64,000 nucleotides of DNA from Siphonodentalium dalli (GCA_032622095.1 CP136066.1:205118978-205182977), one strand, 5' to 3'. Numbered from the stretch's first letter, positions 1-9,945 are shown. The notes: a model not told the origin generated them from the sequence alone. A program made the numbers and translations.

Positions 1-843
1 AAACACTAAGATTGGAAAATTACCAACTTTTACTGGTTGAAAAAAATCAAACAATGAGAACAATGCCAACCTATATATGGTGTCAAATTAATGTCCAACT
101 AATGTTGTGTCATGCATGAAATTTCCGACTGCTGGAATGTACCAAAGTTTAGTTTAGATATATTTATTTCAAATATATGTCAAATTTAGATAACACATGA
201 TATATAACACATACATTTGTTTATACATACAAAGGAATTGGGGGACAAGTACTGACTCACTTAAGGGTACCCCCTCTCCCATATGTTATTACACTGAAAA
301 AATAAATAATTAGTAATGGCAAAGCAACATGACTACCAAAACAAGTTGAACATATATACAGATCACTGGACACCCCCTCTCCCGAGTTAGTCATAAGTTT
401 GTATATGTATTTATTTAAAATCGGGTTTGTTTGTTGCGTTTGTTGGCTTGTACGTATCATTATTTGAAACAGTTAGTCAAAATAATCCTGATTTTCCTCA
501 CGTATGAATGACTGCACAGCTTAGCAAATTGTACCAAAGTTCGGGTGGGGGTCGAGACACCCAATCAACCCCTGTCGTCACGTCCCTGTTCAACTGACAA
601 GTTTCGTGTGTTCTTCACAACATCTTCGGAATTTGATTCAGGAGGCCTAGAGCTGTCACGTTTAGATATGCTTGCCATCATCAATAAACACACTTTAACT
701 TGAAAAAAAAAGATGCGATTAAGTCGGATTGGCAGCAAATTATGTGCCGTGTATATACACATATAAGAAAAGCATGACTTTCACAACAAACATGAACTTT
801 ATAATATAAGATACAAATGATACTTGTGTCAAATACATGAGCC
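1..843. other. AT-rich stretch, no gene seen
   Basis: Short reading frames on both strands lack family motifs, splice context or codon bias that I can recognise. I see no repeat with clear ends here. Confidence 0.5.
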
Positions 844-1250
844 ATGTTTGACGCTGGGAGAACATTAAACATAGTTTCGGAGACCACGTGGATTTCAAAA
901 TCTGACCTAGAATCGGGAATTAGCCCCGCCCCCGTAATCGGCTTCGGATTCTCAATCCGGATTTTAGCGAAATTACGACTCTGTCGAATACGTCTCGAAT
1001 GCAGTAATCTGAATGATCACTTATACCAAAATCACTTGCAGGATAATTCCGATTGTACTTATTGTGGCCTATGACAGAGACCACAGAACACTTCTTCTTT
1101 TATTGTCGAAAGTTCACGAACGAACGAACGAACGATATGCTTTCAAGGTCTTCGCAACAGACCATGTTTAAATGAACTTATTAAAGGATCACTATCATTA
1201 CCAATAGATCATAACATTGATATCTTCGCAAGAGAACAGACATATATTCT
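844..1250 (+). pseudogene. Non-LTR retrotransposon ORF2 C-terminal fragment
   Basis: The frame from 844 reads a basic stretch with LAKLRLCRIRL followed by DCTYCGL. After a one-base shift near 1070 it continues with TEHFFFYC. This CxxC...H...C arrangement after the reverse transcriptase is typical of the tail of jockey/CR1/I-like LINE polyproteins. No RT motifs are present and stops follow, so it is a 5'-truncated, decayed copy. A short cgaa microsatellite lies at about 1119-1134. The assignment rests on the zinc-binding tail only. Confidence 0.5.
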
Positions 1251-1595
1251 ACTTACAAAAAGATTTGCGACTAACTGAGAGAAAACAAACTATACTATCA
1301 GCAATGCGGTAACCCTTGTCTTCTTGAACGGATTGGTGGGAGGGGGGCTATAGGTGCTGAGGGGAGGGCAGACAGGAAGCTATATATATATCCATTAATA
1401 ATTCGCAGTCAACATAACTCAATTATATATTAATGATAAACCAGTTATCGCCCATTGCCATGACTGGATATCCAATGGGGAAATGACAAATATAAGCTTA
1501 TAAAGCTTACAGTCAGATCCTTTTCTCACATCTTATATGCTGGGACATGCGTGTTAACATTTTGTAATAAATATATGTGTTTAATTAAAATTGTA
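1251..1595. other. No gene seen
   Basis: AT-rich flank of the Polinton insertion with no recognisable gene. Confidence 0.5.
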
Positions 1596-1601
1596 CATGT
1601 A
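1596..1601. repeat. Left target-site duplication of the Polinton
   Basis: The hexamer catgta directly precedes the terminal agtagtattggcgg. The same hexamer follows the mirror-image right end at 18818-18823. A 6-bp duplication is the known hallmark of Polinton integration. Confidence 0.92.
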
Positions 1602-2140
1602 AGTAGTATTGGCGGACACTCTGGCCCACCCCGTCGCTGCGCGACACTCTGGCCCTGGCCAGAGTGTCCCGCAGGATTTGGTTTGCATTTTTTCTGGCCC
1701 ACCCACCTCGCTGCGCGACACTCTGGCCCGGGCCAGACTGTCCCGCAGCGAGGGGGTGGGCCAGAAAAAATTCAAATCAAATCCTGCGGGACACTCTGGC
1801 CCGGGCCAGAGTGTCGCGCAGCGAGCGGGTGGGCCAGAGTGTCCCGCCCAGGGTCTGTCCAGAGGTTGTGTTACATTATAAAGAGTAAGGCGAGCGCTTC
1901 GAAGGATTTTTTGACAGAAAAGAGCACAATTTACAAATGTATCGATTTTCCTCGGATTATAATGCCAGTGTGGTAAGCGAAGGGCGCTCCCCTTCGCTGT
2001 ACACATTGAACTTAGAATAATACCGAGAAAAAATAGATGTGTTAGTAAATTGTGCTACTTTACCAGTGCATTTTTTTAACAAAAGCGAAAGTCTTCGAAT
2101 AAATTCGAAGACACTAGCATTGTAAAATGTACTTGCAGAA
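1602..2140 (+). repeat. Left terminal inverted repeat of the Polinton
   Basis: It matches the reverse complement of about 18290-18817 along most of its length. The outer 240 bp are GC-rich and themselves palindromic, for example gacactctggcc followed by its complement at about 1793-1818. The inner part carries an AT-rich hairpin (gtcttcgaataaattcgaagac). Reading frames across it on both strands are artefacts of the palindrome. Confidence 0.9.
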
Positions 2141-2261
2141 GTTACCTTTCAGTGAAATGTTATGAGATAATGGTAAAATGGTAAAGATAAAATTTTCCCG
2201 AGTCAAATCGGTGTTTTATTCATAGAAATATGATGTTTTTGACAAAAAAGTAAAACAGCTG

Positions 2262-2340
2262 ATTTGACGTTCGGAGAAAATTGGTAGAAAAACTCAATGA
2301 CGTCGTCAACGAGGCCCGCGCACCCCATATATTTGATCCT
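2262..2340 (+). promoter_or_regulatory. Promoter module A (TGACGTCGTC class)
   Basis: The block contains ttgacgttcgg, then ggtagaaaaac, then tgacgtcgtcaacga at 2298, a GC-rich gcccgcgc and a TATA-like catatat about 70 bp before the ATG of gene A. The same order of elements occurs before genes B, C and D. The core resembles a CRE/ATF site (established consensus TGACGTCA). Its use as a promoter is inferred from position and repetition. Confidence 0.65.
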
Positions 2341-2397
2341 CGAAGATGTTAACGTTATTACATGCGTAAAATTGTAACGTTAGCGTTATTTTGAAAC

Positions 2398-2847
2398 ATG
2401 GATCCAGTAACGGAATTTCTCAAGACTATTGATGTGCAGTACGACCATGTTCCTGCAACAACGCAGATTTCGACTCCACTGTATGCAGGCAATATAACAC
2501 CACGGATAGAACATCAACAGGTACCAATGGTGTATCCGCGAACGGATCAACAACCAGTGTATACACCGCCGGTGAAAACACAACAAATGACTCAACCTGT
2601 TATATACCAAGTTATCAACAGTTCAAAATGGGAAGAACAGACAAAATTGTTACGGAATATTTGTCCGGAAATGAAGGATTTACGAAAGCAATTAACACAG
2701 AAACCGGTTGAATGTACAATCAACTTGAAACCTCACACGGTTGACATACCAATTGAGGTACATGGTTTCCAGAAAGAACATACGAAGCGATCAACATTTG
2801 GATCACTCGGGAAAGATTTAACAGTGATGAAGAAACAAAAGAAATGA
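2398..2847 (+). CDS. Polinton accessory protein A, unknown function
   Basis: The intact 149-residue frame starts at the first ATG after promoter module A and stops 20 nt before a histone-type stem-loop. The N-terminal 70 residues are rich in Pro, Gln and Thr. Residues 75-105 look helical and charged, and the C-terminus is basic (ends KKQKK). I do not recognise a family. No signal peptide or membrane segment is evident. Its place next to the left inverted repeat, outside the core block, is where adintovirus-type elements keep variable accessory genes. A role in host interaction would be a guess. Confidence 0.65.
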   Translation: MDPVTEFLKTIDVQYDHVPATTQISTPLYAGNITPRIEHQQVPMVYPRTDQQPVYTPPVKTQQMTQPVIYQVINSSKWEEQTKLLRNICPEMKDLRKQLTQKPVECTINLKPHTVDIPIEVHGFQKEHTKRSTFGSLGKDLTVMKKQKK

Positions 2848-2867
2848 TTTTTTATATTATTTTAAAC

Positions 2868-2911
2868 GGCCCTTTTCAGGGCCACTTAAAATTCACGAAA
2901 GATACGCTCTG
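2868..2911 (+). terminator. Histone-type 3' stem-loop and downstream element, gene A
   Basis: The sequence at 2868-2883 is GGCCCT-TTTC-AGGGCC: a perfect 6-bp stem with a 4-nt loop, preceded by AAAC and followed by AC. It fits the replication-dependent histone mRNA consensus GGYYCUUHUHARRRCC. A purine-rich gaaagatacgctctg starts 14 nt later, at the position of a histone downstream element. No AATAAA lies between the stop codon and this structure. Confidence 0.8.
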
Positions 2912-3111
2912 TATTATGCTATATGAAGATCGTATTATAGATATGAAGGGTGGTAGTGGTTTTTTTTTGTATTGTTAAGGAAGTATTCTTTGATATATAT
3001 ATATATAAATTATGTGAAGATTCTCTCCAAGTTCATGATGAATGAATTTGGTTTGAAGAAATTATGTGAACATTATCTCCAAGTTCAGGAAGAATGAACA
3101 AATCGTACAGT

Positions 3112-3163
3112 AGCAATTTCAGAGCGTATCTTTTAAAAAATTTGTGAGGCCCTGAAAAGAGCC
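3112..3163 (-). terminator. Histone-type 3' stem-loop and downstream element, gene B
   Basis: On the minus strand, 3163-3148 reads GGCTCT-TTTC-AGGGCC (one G-T wobble) after CCAAAAC. The element aaaagatacgctctg follows about 16 nt later and is nearly identical to those downstream of genes A and C. It lies about 145 nt after the likely end of gene B. Confidence 0.78.
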
Positions 3164-3306
3164 GTTTTGGATGGTTTCAAAAGAAACCGCACGATGTGTT
3201 TGTGTTTGAATACAGCTGAAAGTTGTCATGGGAACGTCGCAACCAAATGGCACAATTGCATGGCTGGCCTGTCTGTATCCCCCAGAGCGGCAAGAATTCG
3301 TAAACT

Positions 3307-3605
3307 CTATGCCCTGAGAAGATTATGATAGACCGCTGCAGTGATGTAGCCGCAAGTCACACCATCAATCTTGATGTCCCCAGCAATCTTGTGTGTCGGA
3401 ACCACCGTGGTGGCAATCCAAAGACTTGATCTCTATTGTCCGTCATCAGCATAACGGTGTACCTGTAGATATCAAAGAAGTTATCTACAGTACCCGTTTC
3501 TGCTAAACTCAAAGCCTTCCATATCATCTGTGCTTCATCCCCAAACACACCTCTCACCAGCATCCCATCCTCCAAATAGCTTCGATACAGATCACGGTAA
3601 TCCAT
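3307..3605 (-). pseudogene. Polinton accessory protein B, probable paralogue of gene D
   Basis: The minus-strand frame starts MDYRDLYRSYLEDG at 3605 and is open to 3357. Coding-like sequence in another frame continues to a stop at 3307, so one frameshift near 3420 is likely. The start follows promoter module B on the minus strand and the gene points toward gene A. Spacing and composition of the first 70 residues resemble gene D: M[DE]Y, a SY pair, then a W-containing helix and a G...F segment. Family unknown. Confidence 0.5.
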
Positions 3606-3639
3606 TTCGGTATGAATGAAGAATGGGGATATCTGGTTT

Positions 3640-3716
3640 TTTTTATTGAAAACGCGCAGACGTCACCGACGACGTCATGCGTTTTTTCTACCAAATTTCT
3701 CCGAACGTCAAATCAG
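3640..3716 (-). promoter_or_regulatory. Promoter module B (TGACGTCGTC class, minus strand)
   Basis: Read on the minus strand it gives ttgacgttcgg, ggtagaaaaaac, atgacgtcgtcgg and gcgcgttttcaa, in the same order as module A, about 35-110 bp before the ATG of gene B. With about 120 bp of flank it mirrors 2140-2320 and belongs to the inverted copy of the terminal region. Confidence 0.62.
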
Positions 3717-4130
3717 ATGTGTTTCTTTTTTTGTCAAAAACATCATATTTCTATGAATAAAACACCGATTTGACTCGGGAAAATTTGATCTGTACCATTT
3801 TACCATTATCTCATAACATATTTCACTGAAAGGTAACTTCTACGAGTACATTTTACAACGCTAGCGTCTTCGAATTTATTCGAAGACTTTCGCTTTTGTT
3901 AAAAAAATGCACTGGTAAAGTAGCACAATTAACCAACACATCTATTTTTTCTCGGTATTATTCTAAGTTCAATGTGTACAGCAAAGGGGAGCGCCCTTTG
4001 CTTACCACACTGCCATTAGAATCCGAGAAAAAATCGATACATTGGTAAATTGTGCTCTTTTCTGTCAAAAAATCCTTCGAAGCGCTCACCTTACTCTTTA
4101 TAATGTAACACAACCTCTGGACTGATGAAT
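3640..4130 (-). repeat. Internal inverted copy of the Polinton terminal region
   Basis: This segment is the reverse complement of about 1861-2325, including the gtcttcgaataaattcgaagac hairpin and the segment ending near the promoter module. It has the same orientation as the right terminal repeat. The outer GC-rich part is replaced by a shorter ctctgacc-rich palindrome (4140-4210). Together with 1602-2325 it makes a 2.5-kb mirror-image unit holding convergent genes A and B. Confidence 0.85.
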
Positions 4131-4271
4131 CCTAACCTGGGACCTGTCACTCTGGCCCACCCCTTCACTGACTGCCACTCTGACCCATGGGTCAGAGTGA
4201 CAGCCCAGGTTCTGATACCTGTCACTGACACACACCACATCGCTCGAGGTATTCTGGAAAAAAGAAACACA

Positions 4272-4350
4272 CTTGAATTGACGTTCGGGAAAATTTGGTG
4301 AAATATGCAATGACGTCGTCAGCGGCGTCCGCGCGTTTCATATAATATGG
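4272..4350 (+). promoter_or_regulatory. Promoter module C (TGACGTCGTC class)
   Basis: Contains ttgacgttcgggaaaa, a gcaatgacgtcgtcag core at about 4308, gcgtccgcgcgttt and a clear TATA-like tcatataatatgg at 4338, 30-40 bp before the ATG of broken gene C. Same order as modules A, B and D. Confidence 0.68.
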
Positions 4351-4380
4351 AGCGCAGTGTATCGTTTTTTTATCTTCAAA

Positions 4381-4717
4381 ATGTTCTCTAAACTAAAAAC
4401 TTCTCTGCCGATGCTCGATTAAAGCATTGGCAGAATAATGTTAGAGATTCGGAGAGCCATAAGATAGCCATTAGAGCTGGAGTTCAAGAATTCCTGCAAA
4501 GACGGAGACCCAGTCCTCCCAAGGTGTATGTGGAAACTCCAGAGTGGAACCCACGTATAAGGAGGGGGCATTATATCCAGATTTGTCTGAATATAATCCT
4601 CTAAGACCACTGCCAAGGTGGATTACCATTGAGGCAGCGAAATACGTGCGGGGTCCATACTGGAGACCCTCATACAACAAGGGAGGACTTTATCCTGATT
4701 TGTCTGAATTTTATTGA
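4381..4717 (+). pseudogene. Broken Polinton accessory gene C
   Basis: An ATG at 4381 follows promoter module C. The coding signal moves from frame 1 to frame 3 near 4419 and to frame 2 near 4570, ending at a TGA at 4715-4717, which implies two indels. The pieces are rich in Arg, Pro, Trp and Tyr, and a short motif (YPDLSE) occurs twice in the C-terminal half. It ends 19 nt before a histone-type stem-loop. Family unknown. The composition would suit a nucleic-acid-binding or virion core protein, but that is inference. Confidence 0.55.
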
Positions 4718-4736
4718 CTCGGCAAACAATTTAAAC

Positions 4737-4780
4737 GGACCTTTTCAGGGCCACCCAATTTTTTCAAAAGATACGCTCTG
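4737..4780 (+). terminator. Histone-type 3' stem-loop and downstream element, gene C
   Basis: Positions 4737-4752 read GGACCT-TTTC-AGGGCC followed by ACCCA, the usual histone 3' flank. The third stem pair is mismatched (A opposite G), in keeping with a decayed gene. The downstream element caaaagatacgctctg begins about 15 nt after the stem. Confidence 0.75.
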
Positions 4781-4822
4781 AAATTGCTAAAAAACGTAAC
4801 AAATAAATAAAACAAATAATAT

Positions 4823-4828
4823 TTTATT
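4823..4828 (-). terminator. Polyadenylation signal of the zinc-knuckle gene
   Basis: AATAAA on the minus strand, about 26 nt after the stop of the gene at 4854-5408. That gene therefore uses an ordinary poly(A) signal, unlike its convergent neighbour C. Confidence 0.55.
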
Positions 4829-4853
4829 CACTATTTTTAACTTTCTTGGAAGA

Positions 4854-5408
4854 TTATCGCGATAAACGTCTTTTTCTCTTTCTGCTAGACAAAGTGTTTT
4901 GCTTAATTTCAGTATCGTTAGTGCTTTTGGCTACAGCGTTAATCACTTCCATCTGCGAATCCTCCGTGTTTAGAATAGTGATTTCATCATTTGACACCTC
5001 GGTTGAGGCGTATAATTCACAACTCTCAGTTTTCACATCCGCGATCTCGTTAATTGACATCGCGGTTGAGTTCCATTGTTCCCCACTTTCAGCTTTCATA
5101 TCCGCTATATCATTAGTTAATGTCTCAGTTTGATCAATGTTAATAACATCATATGGTGTGAGATCATCGTTGTCTGATGTGTGCGTCCAAGTAGACTTCC
5201 CACGAGTAGATTCACTCAGCGTCAATGATGATTTTTTCATCTGACCAATCTTCTTTTTCGTAGTGCCATCACATTGAAAAGCCCAATGTGAACTCGAATT
5301 GCATCTAAAACAGTTACCGTATGGTGGTACCCACTTTGTATTCTTTAAAACTTCTAATGCAATTTTTCGTAAATGCTGTATGTTGTTACTCTGCAATCGT
5401 GGATCCAT
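4854..5408 (-). CDS. Zinc-knuckle (CCHC) accessory protein of the Polinton
   Basis: Intact 184-residue frame on the minus strand. Residues 33-46 contain NCFRCNSSSHWAFQC, a C-X2-C-X4-H-X4-C knuckle known from nucleic-acid-binding proteins. Ahead of it is a short helical N-terminus. After it come a Ser/Thr- and Asp/Glu-rich central region and a basic C-terminus (SRKRKRRLSR) that could act as a nuclear localisation signal. It is transcribed away from the polymerase from the shared palindromic promoter at 5441-5557. Such divergence from PolB is common for regulatory or early genes, but the function is not known. No lesion is seen. Confidence 0.65.
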   Translation of the reverse strand: MDPRLQSNNIQHLRKIALEVLKNTKWVPPYGNCFRCNSSSHWAFQCDGTTKKKIGQMKKSSLTLSESTRGKSTWTHTSDNDDLTPYDVINIDQTETLTNDIADMKAESGEQWNSTAMSINEIADVKTESCELYASTEVSNDEITILNTEDSQMEVINAVAKSTNDTEIKQNTLSSRKRKRRLSR

Positions 5409-5440
5409 TGTGAGCGTTCGGTGCGTTATTCAGTCGTCAG

Positions 5441-5557
5441 TGAAATGACGACGTGATGAAAAAGCGCGTCACTTTTATGCTCTGACACGGACGATGACTG
5501 CGCATGTCCGTGTCAGAGCATAAAAGCGACGCGATTTTTCATCACGTCGTCATTTCA
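5441..5557. promoter_or_regulatory. Palindromic bidirectional promoter between the zinc-knuckle gene and PolB
   Basis: Arms 5441-5491 and 5506-5557 are inverted copies with about two mismatches over 51 bp, around a 14-bp centre. Each arm contains tgaaatgacgacgtgatg and a TATA-like cataaaag facing the adjacent gene. Start codons lie 33 bp outside the left arm (5408) and 3 bp outside the right arm (5560). The symmetry would give both genes the same promoter elements at almost mirrored distances. Confidence 0.72.
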
Positions 5558-5559
5558 CG

Positions 5560-8500
5560 ATGAAGCGCCTTGTGCCATATTCAGATAGCGAAAGCGAACG
5601 AGATAATAGAAAGAGAGTGCGACTGGATGATGACTGTAAATATTATACTATAAAAAATCTGACCGATAAATACTCGAAGAAATTTAAAACAGCATCAAAG
5701 AAATTCAACGTCACATTTCAAGAATTTCATCAACCATTTCAAACTGTTCACAGAATTTTCAAAGATCTGGTGAACAGTTTGAAAGATGAGTGTGATGCAG
5801 GACCAAAAGATCAAATGAGAATTTCCATCTTTCATCCAGGGCTAGATCTAGCGATTCACGTCCCGTTCACTGAAGCAAAAGACCTGACGGGTGAATTATT
5901 GCTTGACAACATAGAAAAAGTTGCACAATCGAACAAAAAATTCAAAATTCATGACGGACAGAAGACATTTGACATCACTGTCACGCATATGCCTACAGGG
6001 ACCGCAAGACATACCTTACATTATGGAGCATTAGGTGAATAAATTCAAATGAAAACAGTAAAGAAAAGTATTCTTCTGATTAAGAACGTAGAAGATAACA
6101 TGTGTTTTGCGAGGGCTGTCGTTGTTGGTATGTGTAATACTGACAACAAAGATACAGCTGAATGGAAGCAACAATGGAAACGGATTACGAGGCCAGCAAG
6201 ACCTCCACAACGGGAAGCTGCGAAGTCATTGTTGGATAAAGTGGGTTTATCACACGACACCAGTTGCGGGGTTGAGGAATACAAAATTATTCAGGAACAA
6301 CTATATCCTGAGTATGTTATAAAAATACATAATCAATTTGCTGACGAAGGCTTTCTTTTTCAACCACCACCAGTTGGGAAAGAAAGTAAAGTTGTCCATC
6401 TATATTTCAATGACAACCACTACGATGTGATCACAACTGTCACGGGATTCCTTGGATGTGCTTATTACTGTGAACAATGTAATGTCGGATCGAGCAACAG
6501 ATGTGATCATATATGTCCATATAAGTGTATGTGTTTCGAGGGTCAGATATGTCCCTTTGAACGATGGATACACTGCATCAAATGTAAGAGGACTTTTAGA
6601 AGTAAACGATGTCTCGACAATCATTTGAAAAAATCATCAAAACAAGACAAAACTATTTGTGATATGATACACAAATGTCAGAAATGTGGGGTTGAAATCG
6701 TCACACGAAAGGATAGAAGACATATCTGTTCGGGAACAAAGAAGTGTAAATAATGTAAGGAAATCGTCGCATCAGATCACAGATGTCATATCCAACAGTA
6801 CCAAAAGAGAGAAACACAGAAAGAAGTAAAGGTACCATTCATATTTTTTTATTTTGAATGTCAACAAGATACTGGTGTTCATATACCCAATTTTTGTGTT
6901 GCACAAACTGCTTGTGAAAAGTTTATATGTAAACCCATTGATGAAATATGCATATCATGTGATTCTGTACTGCCAAACAGAGAATATGTTTTTAAAGGTG
7001 AGAATGTATTGGAAAGATTTTGTAAATGGTTGTTTGACACCAACGACCATAAAGGTACAACATGTATTGCTCACAATGCAAGAGGTTACGATAGTCAGTT
7101 CCTCTTACATTACTTGGTGAACAATGGAAATTCAAAACCTAATGTTATTATGAATGGTAACAAAATACTGAGTTTACAATGCAATTGTGTTAGAGTAATC
7201 GATTCATTGAGTTTCATCCCAATGGCATTATCTAAATTTCCAAAAACATTCAAACTTGAAGAAATGGCTAAAGGTTATTTTCCACATTGGGCAAATACAC
7301 AGGACTTTCAGAATTACGTAGGACCATATCTAGACAAAAAATACTATAAACCTGAAATCATGTCTGAGGAAAATAGGACTTCATTTCTCAAATGGTACGA
7401 AGCTAGGGGTGGGGATATTTTTGATTTCCAAAAAGAAATTCAAAAGTATTGTAAATCAGATGTAGACATTTTAAGACGTAGATGTGGCAAATTCAGACTA
7501 TGTGTAATGGAAACTGATCAAATAGATCCATTCCGGGAGGCAATAACATTAGCTCAAACCTGTAACCTTGCATGGAGAAAAAATTCATTACCAGAGAATT
7601 CTCTAGGTATAATTTCAGACGCTGGATATCCACAAGCGCGTAAATTTTCAATGAAAGCAATTCGATGGCTACGGTACATTGCTACAAAACAAAATGTAAA
7701 CATAAAACATGCTTTATATGGTGGTGAAGTTAAAATAGGCAGACATTTTGTTGATGGTTATCATGCAAAATCAAGCACAGTGTATGAAATGTATGGGTGT
7801 TTTTTTCTTGCTGTCCTACTTGCTATCCAGATAAAACCGCCGAAACCCATACAGTAATATAACAATGCATGAATTGTATGACAAAACAATAGAAACGGAA
7901 ACTGAAATCAAAAGCTTGGGATGCAAATTAATATGCATCTGGGAACATGACCTGGATAATAAATGTAAAGCAGACACAAATTTAAAACAGACTATGGATC
8001 AATTCTATTTGCACCAAGACCCAATTAAACCAAGGGAAGCATTATTTGGTGGCAGGACTAATGCTCTAAAATTATATCATGAAATAGAACCAACATCTAA
8101 ACAGGAAATAAAATATATTGATATATGCAGTTTGTATCCTAGTGTGAATAAATATAAGGAGTACCCTCTTGGCCATCCTGCAATTCTAAGTCAGGAACAA
8201 ATAGGAGACATCAAATCCTACAAAGGACTCATTAAATGCAAAGTATTACCTCCAAATAAATGGTACATTCCAGTGCTACCGATCCACTGTAATAACAAAA
8301 TGATATATACATTGTGTAAAACTTGTGCAGAAAATGAAAGTGGACAGTGTAGTCATAAAACCGAACAGCGTGCTTTAGTTGGAGTTTGGACGCATGTAGA
8401 ATTGTTCAAAGCAATAGAATTGGGTTACCAAATTCTGGAAGTGTATCAAGTTTGGCATTGGACTGAGTGGTCGGTCAAAGTATACAGGGATTACATTGAT

Positions 8501-9319
8501 AAATACCTCAATTAAACAAGAAGCAAGTGGATATCCAAATTCTGTTAAAAGTGAAGAAGATAAAGATAAATACATTAAAGATTATTATGAGGTTGAAGAT
8601 ATCAAACTTGAAAAAGAAAAAATCGAAAAAAAAACCAGGACTCCGCCAGTGTGCAAAATTAATGATAAATTTCATATGGGGAAAAAATGCACAAAATAAT
8701 ATTCTTACTAAAACTGAATATATCTCAGAACCATCCAGATATTTGGAACTATTAACTGATAAACATATCACCGTCAAAGCAGTTGAAATTTTTGAACAGG
8801 ATAAATTCATATTATTCAGCTATGAAAATAAAACCGATATTATAGAACCACATCCATCTACCAATGTAGCTGTTGCATCATTTGTCACAGCATATGCACG
8901 CTTGGAGTTGTATAAAGTTTTAGAAAAACTCCAAGATAGGGTGTTGTATTTCGACACCGATAGTTGTATGTATATTTTCGATCCAGAAAAAGAAAATATC
9001 AAAACCGAAGACAGCTACCTTGGTAAATGGACTGATGAACATCCGGATGCTAAAATCATGAAATTTGTAGGGTTAGGACCGAAAAATTATGGATATCAGT
9101 ACATGAAAGATGGTGTCGTAAAATCTGTATGTATGGTCAAGGGTATCACTCTGGATTAAAACTAAGCAGCAAATAAATTTTCAACGTGTCATAAACTATC
9201 CATGCAGAATTAAACACACAAAGAACCGAGAAGTAATTAGTGAAGAGCAAACAAAAACATTCCGATCTGTGTACACCAAACGACTTGTTGTGGGTGAATA
9301 CAACACAATTCCTTATTGA
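5560..9319 (+). pseudogene. POLB: Protein-primed family B DNA polymerase, disrupted
   Basis: One long coding region with in-frame stops at 6040 and 6751 and frame changes near 7805-7860, 8510, 8635 and 9150. The N-terminal part includes a DNMCFARA block typical of Polinton polymerases and a cysteine-rich zinc segment (about 6460-6740). Exonuclease motif II is AHNARGYDSQF (about 7070) and motif III is YCKSDVDIL (about 7447). Polymerase motif A is DICSLYPS (about 8121), motif B a weak KLMINFIWGK (about 8656), motif C YFDTDS (8947). The exonuclease motif I position reads FFYFE at 6844-6858, with Tyr where relatives have the first metal-binding Asp. About 1250 codons fits the family. This copy cannot encode an active enzyme. 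Confidence 0.93.
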
Positions 9320-9344
9320 TGGAATTGATGTGTTACCAGCAGAG

Positions 9345-9914
9345 ATGCTTTTGAAAATTTATAATAACTTGATCGAAATGTCAAAAATGGATCAAGAAAT
9401 CAAACAAGAACTTAAGCAAACTTGGTTTTTGAGGGAAAGTAAAATTATAGTGCAGACTTTGCTGAACGGACATTTCTCAGAGGGGCAGAGTCGACTGAGA
9501 TGTTTGATTGAGAGATCAGAATTTGAAACTGATTTCTTAATGGATATATTGGATCAACTGTTTTCAGATTATTGGATATTGCATGGTGCTCCTAAAAACG
9601 AAATAAACGAAATTCGTGAATTAGTTGAAAATAATTTTATTCGTTTTGCTGAATATCAAGACAGGATTCTCAATGAAAAAACTTTGAAATTCGAAGAGGT
9701 GACGAGAATATATGGATTCATTATTCTCCGAGAACCATGTACAATTTTCACTGCTGAAGAGTTATTTGAAGAAAAGGTGTCTTTGGATTATATTGTAAAA
9801 ACCACTAGACCTATTCCAGATTTAGATAATGAACTCATATGTACATTTGGAATAATCTGGAGTTATGGTGACTTTTCATTAAAAATAAAAAAGGTTGATT
9901 CCGAAAAATCCTAA
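9345..9914 (+). CDS. Unknown Polinton protein with a weak F-box-like start
   Basis: A long open frame overlaps the end of PolB. The first in-frame ATG is at 9345, and the frame is open upstream to 9240 without an ATG. Just ahead of and across this ATG it reads VLPAEMLLKIYNNL, which fits the LPxExLxxIxxxL start of an F-box, so the true start may lie upstream or have been lost. The rest is acidic and predicted helical with no motif I recognise. It lies between PolB and the ATPase in the plus-strand core block and is open to its stop. Confidence 0.5.
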   Translation: MLLKIYNNLIEMSKMDQEIKQELKQTWFLRESKIIVQTLLNGHFSEGQSRLRCLIERSEFETDFLMDILDQLFSDYWILHGAPKNEINEIRELVENNFIRFAEYQDRILNEKTLKFEEVTRIYGFIILREPCTIFTAEELFEEKVSLDYIVKTTRPIPDLDNELICTFGIIWSYGDFSLKIKKVDSEKS

Positions 9915-9945
9915 TCAGTCTTACATGATCTGTCTCAGGGCAAAC

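Noticed and set aside
1551-2006. Overlapping open frames on both strands in the GC-rich left terminus (and again at 18412-18865)
   Set aside because: They are translations of the palindromic terminal inverted repeat; both strands read alike and there is no family match.
2868-4752. Stem-loops as evidence of histone genes
   Set aside because: None of the genes upstream encodes a histone fold; only the 3' signal is histone-like.
8508-8810. Minus-strand 100-residue frame inside PolB
   Set aside because: Antisense shadow of the polymerase palm region.
9240-9344. Upstream extension of the 9345 frame
   Set aside because: It has no ATG (opens with GTG) and overlaps the end of PolB in another frame; the F-box-like motif there is kept only as a possibility.
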